Assembly: GCF_035989305.1 (NCBI RefSeq)
Contig: NZ_CP108514.1
Coordinates: forward strand, 2,852,501-2,916,500
Length of the DNA stretch: 64,000 nt
From: Streptomyces sp. NBC_01233
Lineage (GTDB): Bacteria > Actinomycetota > Actinomycetes > Streptomycetales > Streptomycetaceae
Direction of reading: 5' to 3'
Below are positions 52,454-59,481 of the stretch, piece after piece. Below the pieces are notes generated by a model. The model was given only the letters and a program-made list of their open reading frames with translations, had not been told where the DNA came from and ran no database searches. Both the position numbers and the translations under genes were made by a program. Positions within the stretch are counted from its first letter, which is position 1, and each line of letters opens with the position of its first letter.

Positions 52454-52708
52454 TCAGGCCTCAGCCGGCGCCGGATGCAGGGCCCGCGTCACGACGTCCT
52501 TCTCCAGCTCGAAACGATTCTCCAGCCCGTACTGCTCGGCGTGGGCCGTCACCGCCTCCTGGAACGCCGCGGCGGCCTCCAGCCACGGCCGCCACTGTTC
52601 CGCCGAGTACGGGCCCTGCTGCGCCTCGACCCGGGCCGCCTCGCTGGCCAGCTTAAGCTCGACCAGTCGCGCTCTACCTGCTGCTTCGTCTACCTGTTCG
52701 TCTGCCAC
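52454..52708 (-). CDS. Small helical hypothetical protein
   Basis: An 84-residue Ala/Glu-rich, fully helical protein (ARLVELKLASEAARVEAQQG, then QEAVTAHAEQYGLE). GTG start. It is the last of an operon of five genes running from the XRE/TPR regulator. Unknown role. Confidence 0.65.
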   Translation of the reverse strand: MADEQVDEAAGRARLVELKLASEAARVEAQQGPYSAEQWRPWLEAAAAFQEAVTAHAEQYGLENRFELEKDVVTRALHPAPAEA

Positions 52709-52717
52709 GGCCGGATC

Positions 52718-52882
52718 CTAGGCGGCGGGTGTGACAGTCACCCGGATCGCCGCGGCCCACTCGGCGAGCAGCTCCTCGTACCGCACCGACCCGGCCCCGC
52801 CCGCGGCAACGAGCGCCCGAATCTCGCGGTTGATCTCCGCGAGCGGGCGCACAGAGCCAGGGTCAGCGGGGGTGGGGGACAT
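52718..52882 (-). CDS. Very small hypothetical protein
   Basis: A 54-residue frame starting ATG 52882, reading MSPTPADPGSVRPLAEINRE..., with coding bias matching its neighbours. It starts 18 bp after the pterin dehydratase-like gene and ends 9 bp before the next GTG, fitting the operon spacing. Unknown role. Confidence 0.55.
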   Translation of the reverse strand: MSPTPADPGSVRPLAEINREIRALVAAGGAGSVRYEELLAEWAAAIRVTVTPAA

Positions 52883-52900
52883 GCGAACAGGCTATCGGGC

Positions 52901-53215
52901 TCAGTCCAGCGGAAGGGCCTGATGCGCGGCAACGATGTCGTCGATCCGCCGGGCCAGGTCGAAGTCCGCCGCGGTCAGCCGGTGGCCGGCATCGTGAGTG
53001 GTGATGGAGGCCCGCAGGTGGTCGATCCGTAGGTCCAGGTCGGCGTGGTGGTGGATCCGCCTCGACCGGTCCGCGATCGTCACGATCGCGGCGACCGCGG
53101 CGTGGTAGCGGATCTCGTAGGTGCGGGTGATCTCGTCACCCTTCCGTTCCCAGCCCGGCAGGCCTGCGAGCTCCTGCTCGATGTCCTCGTCAGACAGCAG
53201 CCTCAACGCACCCAT
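52901..53215 (-). CDS. Pterin-4a-carbinolamine dehydratase-like protein
   Basis: A 104-residue DCoH/PCD-fold protein. It shows LPGWERKGDEITRTY, IHHHADLDLRIDHLRASITTH (in its usual blocks) and LTAADFDLARRIDDI. Enzymes of this family dehydrate 4a-hydroxytetrahydropterin, and some serve as transcription cofactors. The active-site HHP is here HHA. It starts 1 bp after the XRE/TPR gene. No pterin-dependent hydroxylase is nearby, so a regulatory role is possible. Confidence 0.82.
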   Translation of the reverse strand: MGALRLLSDEDIEQELAGLPGWERKGDEITRTYEIRYHAAVAAIVTIADRSRRIHHHADLDLRIDHLRASITTHDAGHRLTAADFDLARRIDDIVAAHQALPLD

Positions 53216-53216
53216 G

Positions 53217-54488
53217 TCAGCTCCCCTCGGTCACGGGCGCCAGGACCTCGGCGAGGTCCCGGCCCACCGGCGCATCCTGCCACGGCCTCATCGCCCGCTC
53301 CAGAGCCCGCAGTTCGCGGGCCATCCGCGCGGATCGGGTCTCCACCGCGATCGTCGCGGCCTCCCTGGCGATCTCGACAGCATGGTCCGGCTCCCGGGAT
53401 ACGGCCGCCGCGGCAGCATGCCGGGCAAGGTAGACGCCGCGGTCCCGGCGGGCAGTCGACGGCACCGCGGCGAGCACCTGCCGCCACAGGCCGTCCGCTT
53501 CCCGGCCGAGGCCCAGCCGGCCGTAGCAGGTTGCCCGCTGCACCTCCAGGTAGCCCGGCGTCCGCTTACAGGCGTTGCCCCACGGCAGGTCGTCGTCGAC
53601 GCGGATGAGGAGGCCGTCCGCGGTGTCGATGAGCCGGTCCACTGTCGTCCGGTCGCCGGTGAGGCTCGCCCCGTGCGCCTGCTGCTGCAGCGCCATGATC
53701 TGCACCTTCGGAAAGATGCGGTTGTCATCGAGAGCGGCCTCGCACAGGTCGATGACGCCGTGCCCGTCACCGAGGTCAGTCCGGACCTGGGCCAGGTTGA
53801 CGAGGGAGTACCCGACGAGGTGCGGGTCCCGGGAGCGGGCCGCGATCTCCTGCGTTATCCCCCGCCAGAACGCTGCCGCGCCAAGGTCGCCAGCGTCCTG
53901 GTACAGCCAGCCGACCAGGGCGGCGTAGGCGGCACCGACACGGAGAAGACCGCGGCGGGTCTCGCCCTTCGCGGACCGGATCAGCTTGTCAATCAGCTGG
54001 TACTGGGCTGAGACGGTACCGATCAGGTCATGGGGGCCGAGCAGCATGTCCGCCCGGTAGTGGCCCTCCAGCTGGGACTGGAAGTAGTCGATCAGTGCTG
54101 GATCCACATGTTGGCCGGCAGTCGGGCCGGGCACCAGCGCGGCCGCGGTCACAGATACGAAAGCGCGTCGCTTCACGTCATCCTCTTGATGTGCCTCAGG
54201 GCGGATCCATCCGGCGGGCGCCGGGAATCCGAGGTCCTCGGGCCAGCGGCCGAGCGCGTCATGCAGCACGATCGCCGTCTCCTCCGACGGCCAACGCCGG
54301 TCGTCGGCACGGCCTTCCCAGCGGCGCCACGTTCGCCCCGACACGGTGTAGTGCGGGTCGTCGAGGAGTTGCTGCCCGTGCGCCTGCAGGGCTGCCGCCG
54401 CGGCGTCCATCGTGCGCCAGCCGGCCCGTAGCCGGGCGGCTCTCAGCGCGTCGTTGCGGTGGCTCATGAAGTCAGTCTGGGGGCTCAT
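53217..54488 (-). CDS. XRE-type regulator with TPR-like domain
   Basis: A 423-residue streptomycete regulator. The N-terminal HTH (about 10-75, RNDALRAARLRAGW, YTVSGRTWRRWEG) is followed by about 300 residues of helical repeats (LDDNRIFPKVQIMALQQQAHG). Such proteins often sense peptides or small signals through the TPR region. It heads the five-gene minus operon; a large inverted repeat lies just upstream. ATG 54488 or 54467. Confidence 0.82.
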   Translation of the reverse strand: MSPQTDFMSHRNDALRAARLRAGWRTMDAAAAALQAHGQQLLDDPHYTVSGRTWRRWEGRADDRRWPSEETAIVLHDALGRWPEDLGFPAPAGWIRPEAHQEDDVKRRAFVSVTAAALVPGPTAGQHVDPALIDYFQSQLEGHYRADMLLGPHDLIGTVSAQYQLIDKLIRSAKGETRRGLLRVGAAYAALVGWLYQDAGDLGAAAFWRGITQEIAARSRDPHLVGYSLVNLAQVRTDLGDGHGVIDLCEAALDDNRIFPKVQIMALQQQAHGASLTGDRTTVDRLIDTADGLLIRVDDDLPWGNACKRTPGYLEVQRATCYGRLGLGREADGLWRQVLAAVPSTARRDRGVYLARHAAAAAVSREPDHAVEIAREAATIAVETRSARMARELRALERAMRPWQDAPVGRDLAEVLAPVTEGS

Positions 54489-54501
54489 CGCGGTCACCTC
54501 G

Positions 54502-54543
54502 GGCCATGGCCGCCACGTGGCCACGTGTGGCCACGCCATGGCC
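54502..54543. promoter_or_regulatory. Large inverted repeat, candidate operator of the XRE/TPR regulator
   Basis: Outer arms ggccatggc (54502-54510) and gccatggcc (54535-54543) enclose cgtggccacg and tgtggccacg. The element starts 14 bp before the regulator ATG and precedes the divergent small Cys gene, so it could control both directions. Confidence 0.65.
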
Positions 54544-54615
54544 TATCTGCCGGTCTGCGTGCCTGGACATCATCTATGTACACCGCTACCGGCCGCCGAA
54601 GAACCGCGAGGGATC

Positions 54616-54816
54616 ATGGAAGTGCAACGGCTTAACGACCTGCCCTGTCTGTCCGAGCTGTCCGAGCAGCAGGTCCGCGGGGCAGCCTGCGTCCACTGCG
54701 GTGTCCATCTCGACAACGCGACCGCCGTCGACCTCGGCGAGCAACGCGCCAGCCGCGCCGGCTCCTCCGTCCGCTGGTTCCCCCGCGCCTGCCCGCAGCA
54801 CGGGACCGCATCGTGA
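54616..54816 (+). CDS. Small Cys-motif protein
   Basis: A 66-residue protein with CVHCGVHL near residue 26 and FPRACPQH near the end, a likely zinc ribbon. ATG 54616 follows gcgagggatc. It overlaps the next gene by 4 bp (GTGA). Confidence 0.7.
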   Translation: MEVQRLNDLPCLSELSEQQVRGAACVHCGVHLDNATAVDLGEQRASRAGSSVRWFPRACPQHGTAS

Positions 54817-54989
54817 CCGCCGGCCGGATCTGCTGCGAGTGCGACCAGCCCATCCGCGGCGAGGCCAGGCAGATCATCCGGCACAGCATGAGCGGAGTCC
54901 GCCCCAACGACCTCGTACACGCCGGGCCCTGCCCGCCTCGAGAGTCACAGCGGTCGACCTTGGCCCGATATCTTCCGGGACGCCCCTAA
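54813..54989 (+). CDS. Small Cys-motif protein
   Basis: A 58-residue frame with ICCECDQPIRGEA at residue 6 and HAGPCPP around residue 36, again a minimal zinc-ribbon pattern. The GTG overlaps the upstream stop. Similar pairs occur in streptomycete mobile elements and telomere-linked regions. Confidence 0.65.
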   Translation: MTAGRICCECDQPIRGEARQIIRHSMSGVRPNDLVHAGPCPPRESQRSTLARYLPGRP

Positions 54990-55157
54990 GCCCCCGCCCG
55001 TCCCGATGCGGCGGCTACCGGGGCGGGCGGGAACCAGACACCTTGCGAACTGTTGACTCCGCTTATAACCGCCCGTAGGTTCGACGCGGCAGGCGTGAAC
55101 GAGCGTTACGGACATGGCAAGCGTGACGGATTCACACGGGGTGCGAACACTCCGTAT

Positions 55158-55199
55158 GCATATATGCGCCGCACACCTACCGATGCTGGCATATGCCAG
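55158..55199. promoter_or_regulatory. Two AT-centred palindromes
   Basis: Perfect palindromes gcatatatgc (55158-55167) and ctggcatatgccag (55186-55199), 28 bp apart, lie in a 253-bp gap with no convincing gene. They may be operators for one of the XRE proteins. Confidence 0.4.
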
Positions 55200-55242
55200 G
55201 CAGGATGAAGGGTGTTCCGTGTGACCGAAACTGGGCACACGG

Positions 55243-55473
55243 CTATGGCATGAGATCCCTCGCCGGGAGGCGTAGGGCGCGCGCAAGGCGAAGTAACAGG
55301 CTGAACTTGGGGTCGACCTTGCCGGACTCGGCGTTCTGGACCGTGGTTCGGTCCACGCCGGCCAGTTCGGCGAGCTTCTCCTGGGTGAGGTCTGCCTGCA
55401 GGCGGGCGTCACGGATCCGATTGCCCAGCTCGATCCTGGCCTGCTGGATCCACGGCGGTGTAGCGGGTTGCAC
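55243..55473 (-). CDS. Small XRE-family regulator
   Basis: A 76-residue Cro/C1-type HTH protein. The helix-turn-helix is LTQEKLAELAGVDRTTVQNAE, read as two blocks, and is followed by VDPKFSLLLRLARAL. Only the DNA-binding domain is present, as in phage repressors. It is divergent from the gene at 55,587. Confidence 0.85.
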   Translation of the reverse strand: MQPATPPWIQQARIELGNRIRDARLQADLTQEKLAELAGVDRTTVQNAESGKVDPKFSLLLRLARALRLPARDLMP

Positions 55474-55586
55474 CCACTAGACACTCAAACATCAAGATCG
55501 TTTTGTCTGCGGTATACATTCCGCATTTTGTGATCAAGGCGGATCGCCCGACCGACAGGCACCACGAGCAAGTCAGGAGACACGCG

Positions 55587-55823
55587 ATGGAACCCGCAGA
55601 GCTGCTTCCGCTCTACGAGTGGGCGGCCGGTACCTGCTTCCGGCATCCGGGGCTCGGCCAGGTGGAGACAGCGCACCTGAAGACCCTCCATCCGCGCACC
55701 GGTGAAGAGCTCGACATCCGGGGCTGCCGGGAATGCGTGATGACACTCGAGGCGCAGCGCGAGCGCGCGGCAGTGCGGTCGGGGAGCGTGTACGAGCCCG
55801 GCCACCTGGGCTGCAGCCCCTGA
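55587..55823 (+). CDS. Small Cys/His protein at the right end of the element
   Basis: A 78-residue protein with TCFRHPGLGQ, HLKTLHP and IRGCRECVMTLE, another possible zinc-binding fold. ATG 55587 follows caggaga; a longer in-frame start at 55503 is possible. Last gene before attR. Confidence 0.65.
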   Translation: MEPAELLPLYEWAAGTCFRHPGLGQVETAHLKTLHPRTGEELDIRGCRECVMTLEAQRERAAVRSGSVYEPGHLGCSP

Positions 55824-55886
55824 TTCAGGGGGAGCGGCTGGGGAGAATCTGGGGAGTGGGGGGCGTCAGGGGAGACTCAGATGCCT

Positions 55887-55925
55887 CACTCAAGGAAACT
55901 CAATCCCACTCAAGGAAACTCAATC
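55887..55925. repeat. Tandem 20-bp repeats near attR, candidate integrase arm sites
   Basis: The unit cactcaaggaaactcaatc occurs at 55887 and 55907 with a period of 20 bp, 47 bp inside attR. Just before it lies gaatctggggag (55845-55856), which also occurs at 45146-45157 near attL. Confidence 0.6.
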
Positions 55926-55971
55926 TCAGCAGGTCACAGGCCAGATGAGGTAGCTGGGCGTGATCGTCGCA

Positions 55972-56024
55972 GACCGCGAGGTCACCGGGCGACAGAACCC
56001 GGCGTACAGGCCGGCTCGTCTGCC
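55972..56024 (+). repeat. attR: duplicate of the rnpB 3' end
   Basis: Perfect 53-bp copy of 45033-45085, not attached to a complete rnpB. Confidence 0.95.
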
Positions 56025-56028
56025 ACTT

Positions 56029-56061
56029 CCGCCCCGAACCGCTTTCACCGGTCCGGGGCGG
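56029..56061 (+). terminator. Probable original rnpB terminator, displaced
   Basis: Stem ccgccccgaacc / ggtccggggcgg (one mismatch) begins 4 bp after attR, followed by ttctgtct. Before integration it would have followed rnpB directly. Confidence 0.7.
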
Positions 56062-56099
56062 TTCTGTCTCACCGCCCGACACGAATCAGAGGTGGGGAA

Positions 56100-56300
56100 A
56101 TGACCGTTCTGGTCCTACTGCTCCTGGCCGCCGCCGTCGGCGGGGCCGTCTGCGTGGTGTGGGCGGAGCGCGGCGGGCCGCGCTGGGTCCGCATCGTGGC
56201 GAGCGTGACCCTCGGCATCGCGGCGGTGGCGCGCGGCCTTCAGAAGAGCGGACGGCGGGGCCGCAGCGGGGGCAGCGGAAACAGCGACGGCGGCGAATAG
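56100..56300 (+). CDS. Small membrane protein
   Basis: A 66-residue protein with an N-terminal helix (TVLVLLLLAAAVGGAVCVVW), a second hydrophobic stretch and a Gly/Ser/Arg tail. ggtgggga lies before ATG 56100. Outside the element. Unknown role. Confidence 0.6.
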   Translation: MTVLVLLLLAAAVGGAVCVVWAERGGPRWVRIVASVTLGIAAVARGLQKSGRRGRSGGSGNSDGGE

Positions 56301-56309
56301 GGCCGGGCG

Positions 56310-56372
56310 GGTTCCGGCGGGGCCGAGCCCTTGGGCGACCAGGCGGTTCCGGCGGGGCCGAGCCCTTGGGCG
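56310..56372. repeat. 28-bp direct repeat in intergenic DNA
   Basis: The unit starting ggttccggcggggccgagcc occurs at 56310-56337 and 56345-56372, period 35 bp. Confidence 0.8.
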
Positions 56373-56403
56373 GCCGTGCCGGGGTGGCTCCGACAGGTCG
56401 GGG

Positions 56404-56509
56404 GTGTGCCGGGGCGCTCCCCGCAGGGCGCCGAACGCAATCCCCTCGGCCCTCCGACCCCCCGCCACGTTCGGCGTCCGAGGAGACGCCCCGGCGCGCG
56501 CCCGGCCCC
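56404..56509 (+). repeat. Dispersed repeat copy B, intergenic
   Basis: Near-identical to 26,836-26,942 inside hmuU. The 270-bp gap 56,301-56,570 holds this copy and the 28-bp repeats and no convincing gene. Confidence 0.9.
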
Positions 56510-56570
56510 GGCCGGCACCGTCGAAGCCTGCCGCCCCGGCCCGTGGCCGCTGCGTTCCGGCCGGCGAGGC

Positions 56571-57884
56571 CTACCGCAGGTGTGAGGTGTCGTTCAGGAG
56601 GCGGACCGAGGCGTTGCCGTCCGCGTAGTAGGCGACGGCCGAGAGGGAGGCCGCCGAGAGTTCCATGCGGAACAGCGCTTCGGGCGGGGCGCCCAGGGCG
56701 AGGCGGACCAGGATCTTGACCGGGGTCACGTGGGTGACCAGCAGGACCGTGCGGCCCGCGTGCGCGGCCAGCAGCCGGTCGCGGGTGGCCGAGATCCGGC
56801 GGGTGGCGGCCGTGAAGCTCTCGCCGCCGCCCGTGGGGGCCGCCCTCGGGGAGTCCAGCCAGGCCTGGAGGTCGTCCGGGAAGCGCTCCTGCACCTCGGC
56901 GAAGGTCAGGCCCTCCCAGGCGCCGAAGTCCACCTCGCGCAGGCCCTCCTCGACGGTGGCCGGGAGGCCGAGGCGGTCGGCGACCGTCCGGGCCGTCTCG
57001 CGGCAGCGGCGCAGCGGGGAGCTGATGACCGTCTGGACGGTGCCGCGGGCGGCCAGTGCCTCGGCCACGGCGGCAGCCTGGCGGCGGCCGGCCGGGGACA
57101 GTTCGGGGTCGCTGCCCCCGCTGCCGGAGAAGCGCTTCTGCGGAGTGAGGGCGGTCTCCCCGTGCCGGAGCAGTACGAAGGTGGCCGGGGCACCCATGTC
57201 CGGGCCCCAGCCGGTGCCGCCGGAGACCGGGGCCGAGGCCGGGGCCTCTGTCAGGGCGGGAACGCGCGCCTCGTCCGGCGCGAACAGCGTGTCGGCGGCA
57301 GCCGGCTCGGCCGCGCCGCGGGCGGCCGTACCACCGCCGGAGGCGAGGGCGGCGCGGACGGCCGCGGCGCCCGCCGCGGCGTCCCCGGGCGGGCCAGACG
57401 GTGGCGGGACCGCCAGGGTCCGGGCCGCCGAGGCGTCGAGGGCGGCCGTGGAGTCGGACGGCTCCCACTGCTTGCCGCGCTTGCCCGCGTCCATCGCCTC
57501 GTTGGCGAGCCGGTCCGCGTGCTTGTTCTTCTCGCGCGGGATCCACTCGTACGTGACCTGGGCGCGGGGCAGGATCTTCGCCGCCTCCGCCGCCAGGGGC
57601 TTCATGTCCGGGTGCTTGATCTTCCAGCGGCCCGACATCTGCTCGACGACGAGCTTGGAGTCCATCCGGACCAGGATCTGCGCGTCCGACGCGAGCTCGC
57701 GGGCCGCGTTGAGCCCGGCGATCAGGCCCTTGTACTCGGCCACGTTGTTCGTCGCGACACCGATGTACTCCGCGCGCTCGGCCAGCGTCTCGCCCGTCGC
57801 CGGGTCGAGGACGACCGCACCGTAGCCGGCGGGCCCCGGGTTGCCCCGGGACCCGCCGTCCGCCTCCACGACGAACCGCGGCAT
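56571..57884 (-). CDS. Bifunctional RNase H / acid phosphatase (Rv2228c-like)
   Basis: A 437-residue fusion. The RNase H type I domain (about 1-130) has VEADGGSRGNPGPAGYG, NNVAEYKGLIAGL and MDSKLVVEQM with the acidic residues. After an Ala/Pro linker comes a histidine-phosphatase domain (about 235-437) with VLLRHGETALT and LLVTHVTPVK. It removes RNA from hybrids; the second half resembles CobC/alpha-ribazole phosphatase. Third gene of the Nif3 operon, touching the upstream stop. Confidence 0.94.
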   Translation of the reverse strand: MPRFVVEADGGSRGNPGPAGYGAVVLDPATGETLAERAEYIGVATNNVAEYKGLIAGLNAARELASDAQILVRMDSKLVVEQMSGRWKIKHPDMKPLAAEAAKILPRAQVTYEWIPREKNKHADRLANEAMDAGKRGKQWEPSDSTAALDASAARTLAVPPPSGPPGDAAAGAAAVRAALASGGGTAARGAAEPAAADTLFAPDEARVPALTEAPASAPVSGGTGWGPDMGAPATFVLLRHGETALTPQKRFSGSGGSDPELSPAGRRQAAAVAEALAARGTVQTVISSPLRRCRETARTVADRLGLPATVEEGLREVDFGAWEGLTFAEVQERFPDDLQAWLDSPRAAPTGGGESFTAATRRISATRDRLLAAHAGRTVLLVTHVTPVKILVRLALGAPPEALFRMELSAASLSAVAYYADGNASVRLLNDTSHLR

Positions 57885-58627
57885 CAGATGCCCGAGTCCG
57901 CCGTACGGACCAGGATGCGGCCGCAGTTCTCGTGACGTACGACCTGGTCGCGGGCGGCGGCCTTGATCTCGTTCACCTCGGCCATGTCCAGCTCCAGCCG
58001 GCAGCCCTCACAGCGGCGCTGGTAGAGCCGCGCGGCGCCGACCCCGCCCTGCTTGACGCGGATCTTCTCGTACAGGGCCATCAGGTCGTCCGGCATGGAG
58101 GTGACGATGACCTCGCGGTCCTTGGTGATCTTCGCGACCTCGGCGTCGATCTCGGCGGTGGCCGCGTCCCGGCGCTCGGTGGCGTCCGCCACCTTGGCCT
58201 CCAGGGCGGAGACGCGCTCGGTGAGCTCGGTGACCCGCTCCTGCGCGGCCTCCAGGCGCTCCATGACCTCCAGGACCACGTCCTCCAGGTCGCCCTGGCG
58301 CTTGGCGAGGGAGACGACCTCGCTCTGCAGGTTCGCCAGGTCCCGGGCCGAGATGCCCACGCCGGAGTCCAGCCGCTGCTGGTCGCGGACCGCGCGCTGG
58401 CGCACCTGGTCGACGTCCTGCTCCGCCTTGGTCTGCTCGCGCGCGGTGTCGCTGGCCTGGGTCTGGGCGGCGACGAGCAGGTCGCGCTGCTGCGTCAGGT
58501 CCTTGGTGAGCGAGTCGAGCTCGGCGTGCTCGGGCAGCGACTTGCGCTTGTGGGCGAGCTGAGACAGCCGGACGTCCAGCGCCTGGACGTCGAGAAGTCG
58601 GATCTGGTCGGCGGGCTCGGCGTTCAG
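57884..58627 (-). CDS. Coiled-coil protein with C4 zinc ribbon (Rv2229c-like), CTG start
   Basis: A 247-residue protein. A long coiled coil (about 25-185) is followed by a zinc ribbon (RRCEGCRLEL then RHENCGRILV). Homologues sit between nif3 and rnhA-cobC in mycobacteria. No ATG, GTG or TTG is available at the family N-terminus; the codon there is CTG, overlapping the nif3 stop as CTGA, so an unusual start is inferred. Confidence 0.85.
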   Translation of the reverse strand: MNAEPADQIRLLDVQALDVRLSQLAHKRKSLPEHAELDSLTKDLTQQRDLLVAAQTQASDTAREQTKAEQDVDQVRQRAVRDQQRLDSGVGISARDLANLQSEVVSLAKRQGDLEDVVLEVMERLEAAQERVTELTERVSALEAKVADATERRDAATAEIDAEVAKITKDREVIVTSMPDDLMALYEKIRVKQGGVGAARLYQRRCEGCRLELDMAEVNEIKAAARDQVVRHENCGRILVRTADSGI

Positions 58628-59481
58628 TTGGGGGCTCCAGGGATAGAAGGGTGTGTGACGGACGGCGCGTGCGCCGTCCAGGGGTCGGTGACCGTGCGCG
58701 AGACATGGGTGCGCAGACCCCAGCCCTTGCGCTCGGAGATCGCGTCGAGCTGCGCGGCGGCCTGCTCGCACCAGGGCCACTCGGTGGCCCAGTGGGCGGC
58801 GTCGACGAGGGCGAGCGGGCTCTGCTCGCGGGCCTCGGACACCGGGTGGTGGCGCAGGTCGGCGGTCAGGAAGGCGTCCACGCCCGCGGCCCTGACCTGC
58901 TCGAAGAGGCTGTCGCCGGAGCCGCCGCTGACGGCGACGGTACGGATGAGGGCGTCCGGGTCGCCCGCGAAGCGGATGCCCTGCGCGGTCTGCGGCAGCC
59001 AGGCGGCCGCGCGGGCCGCGAACTCCCGCAGGGTCTCGGGGTGGTCCAGTGCGCAGATCCGGCCGAGGCCGCGGCGGCCCTCGGGGTCGGTCGGGTCGGG
59101 CACCAGCGGGCCGGTGATCCGCAGGTCGAGGGCCCCGGCGAGGGCGTCGGAGACCCCGGGGTCGGCGGTGTCGGCGTTGGTGTGGGCGACGTGCAGCGCG
59201 ATGTCGTTCTTGATGAGCGTGTGCACGACGCGGCCCTTGAAGGTGCCGGCCTCGACGGTGGTGGTGCCCCGCAGATAGAGGGGATGGTGGGTGACGATCA
59301 GGTCGGCGCCCAGCTTCACCGCCTCGTCGGCGATCCCCTGTACGGGGTCCACGGCGAACAGGACCCGGCCGACCTCTGCTTCGGGGTCGCCGCAGACGGT
59401 TCCGACGGCATCCCACTGCTCGGCCCGCGAGGGGGGCCAGAGAGCGTCCAGCGCTGCGATGACTTCAGAGAGACGGGGCAC
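58624..59481 (-). CDS. Nif3-like dinuclear metal protein
   Basis: A 285-residue Nif3/YbgI protein. Metal-ligand motifs are VTHHPLYLRG, HVAHTNADT and SPLALVDAAHWATEWPW (His and Glu). Annotated elsewhere as GTP cyclohydrolase I type 2-like, but the reaction is unsettled. It leads the conserved three-gene operon. GTG 59481. Confidence 0.92.
   Translation of the reverse strand: MPRLSEVIAALDALWPPSRAEQWDAVGTVCGDPEAEVGRVLFAVDPVQGIADEAVKLGADLIVTHHPLYLRGTTTVEAGTFKGRVVHTLIKNDIALHVAHTNADTADPGVSDALAGALDLRITGPLVPDPTDPEGRRGLGRICALDHPETLREFAARAAAWLPQTAQGIRFAGDPDALIRTVAVSGGSGDSLFEQVRAAGVDAFLTADLRHHPVSEAREQSPLALVDAAHWATEWPWCEQAAAQLDAISERKGWGLRTHVSRTVTDPWTAHAPSVTHPSIPGAPN

Larger units (their letters stand above)
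45033..56024. mobile_element. Integrative element in rnpB (defective prophage or satellite-like)
   Basis: Ends are the 53-bp direct repeats, spaced 10,939 bp. The integrase gene is next to the left repeat, as in tRNA- and tmRNA-targeting elements. The cargo includes phage-like lysis-end genes, a second tyrosine recombinase, XRE and RHH regulators and many short genes with 4-bp overlaps. No terminase, portal, capsid, tail assembly, replication initiator, FtsK/Tra or relaxase gene is visible. An excisionase is not identified. Promoter gaps are more AT-rich than in flanking DNA. Confidence 0.92.

Noticed and set aside
55887..55925. CRISPR array
   Set aside because: Only two units with 1-base spacing; tandem repeat, not repeat-spacer.
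45033..56024. Integrative conjugative element of the pSAM2 type
   Set aside because: No replication initiator, FtsK/Tra translocase, spread (spd) or recognisable excisionase gene could be found in the block.
56029..56061. Second copy of rnpB at the right end
   Set aside because: Only the last 53 bases of rnpB are present before it; none of the catalytic core precedes.
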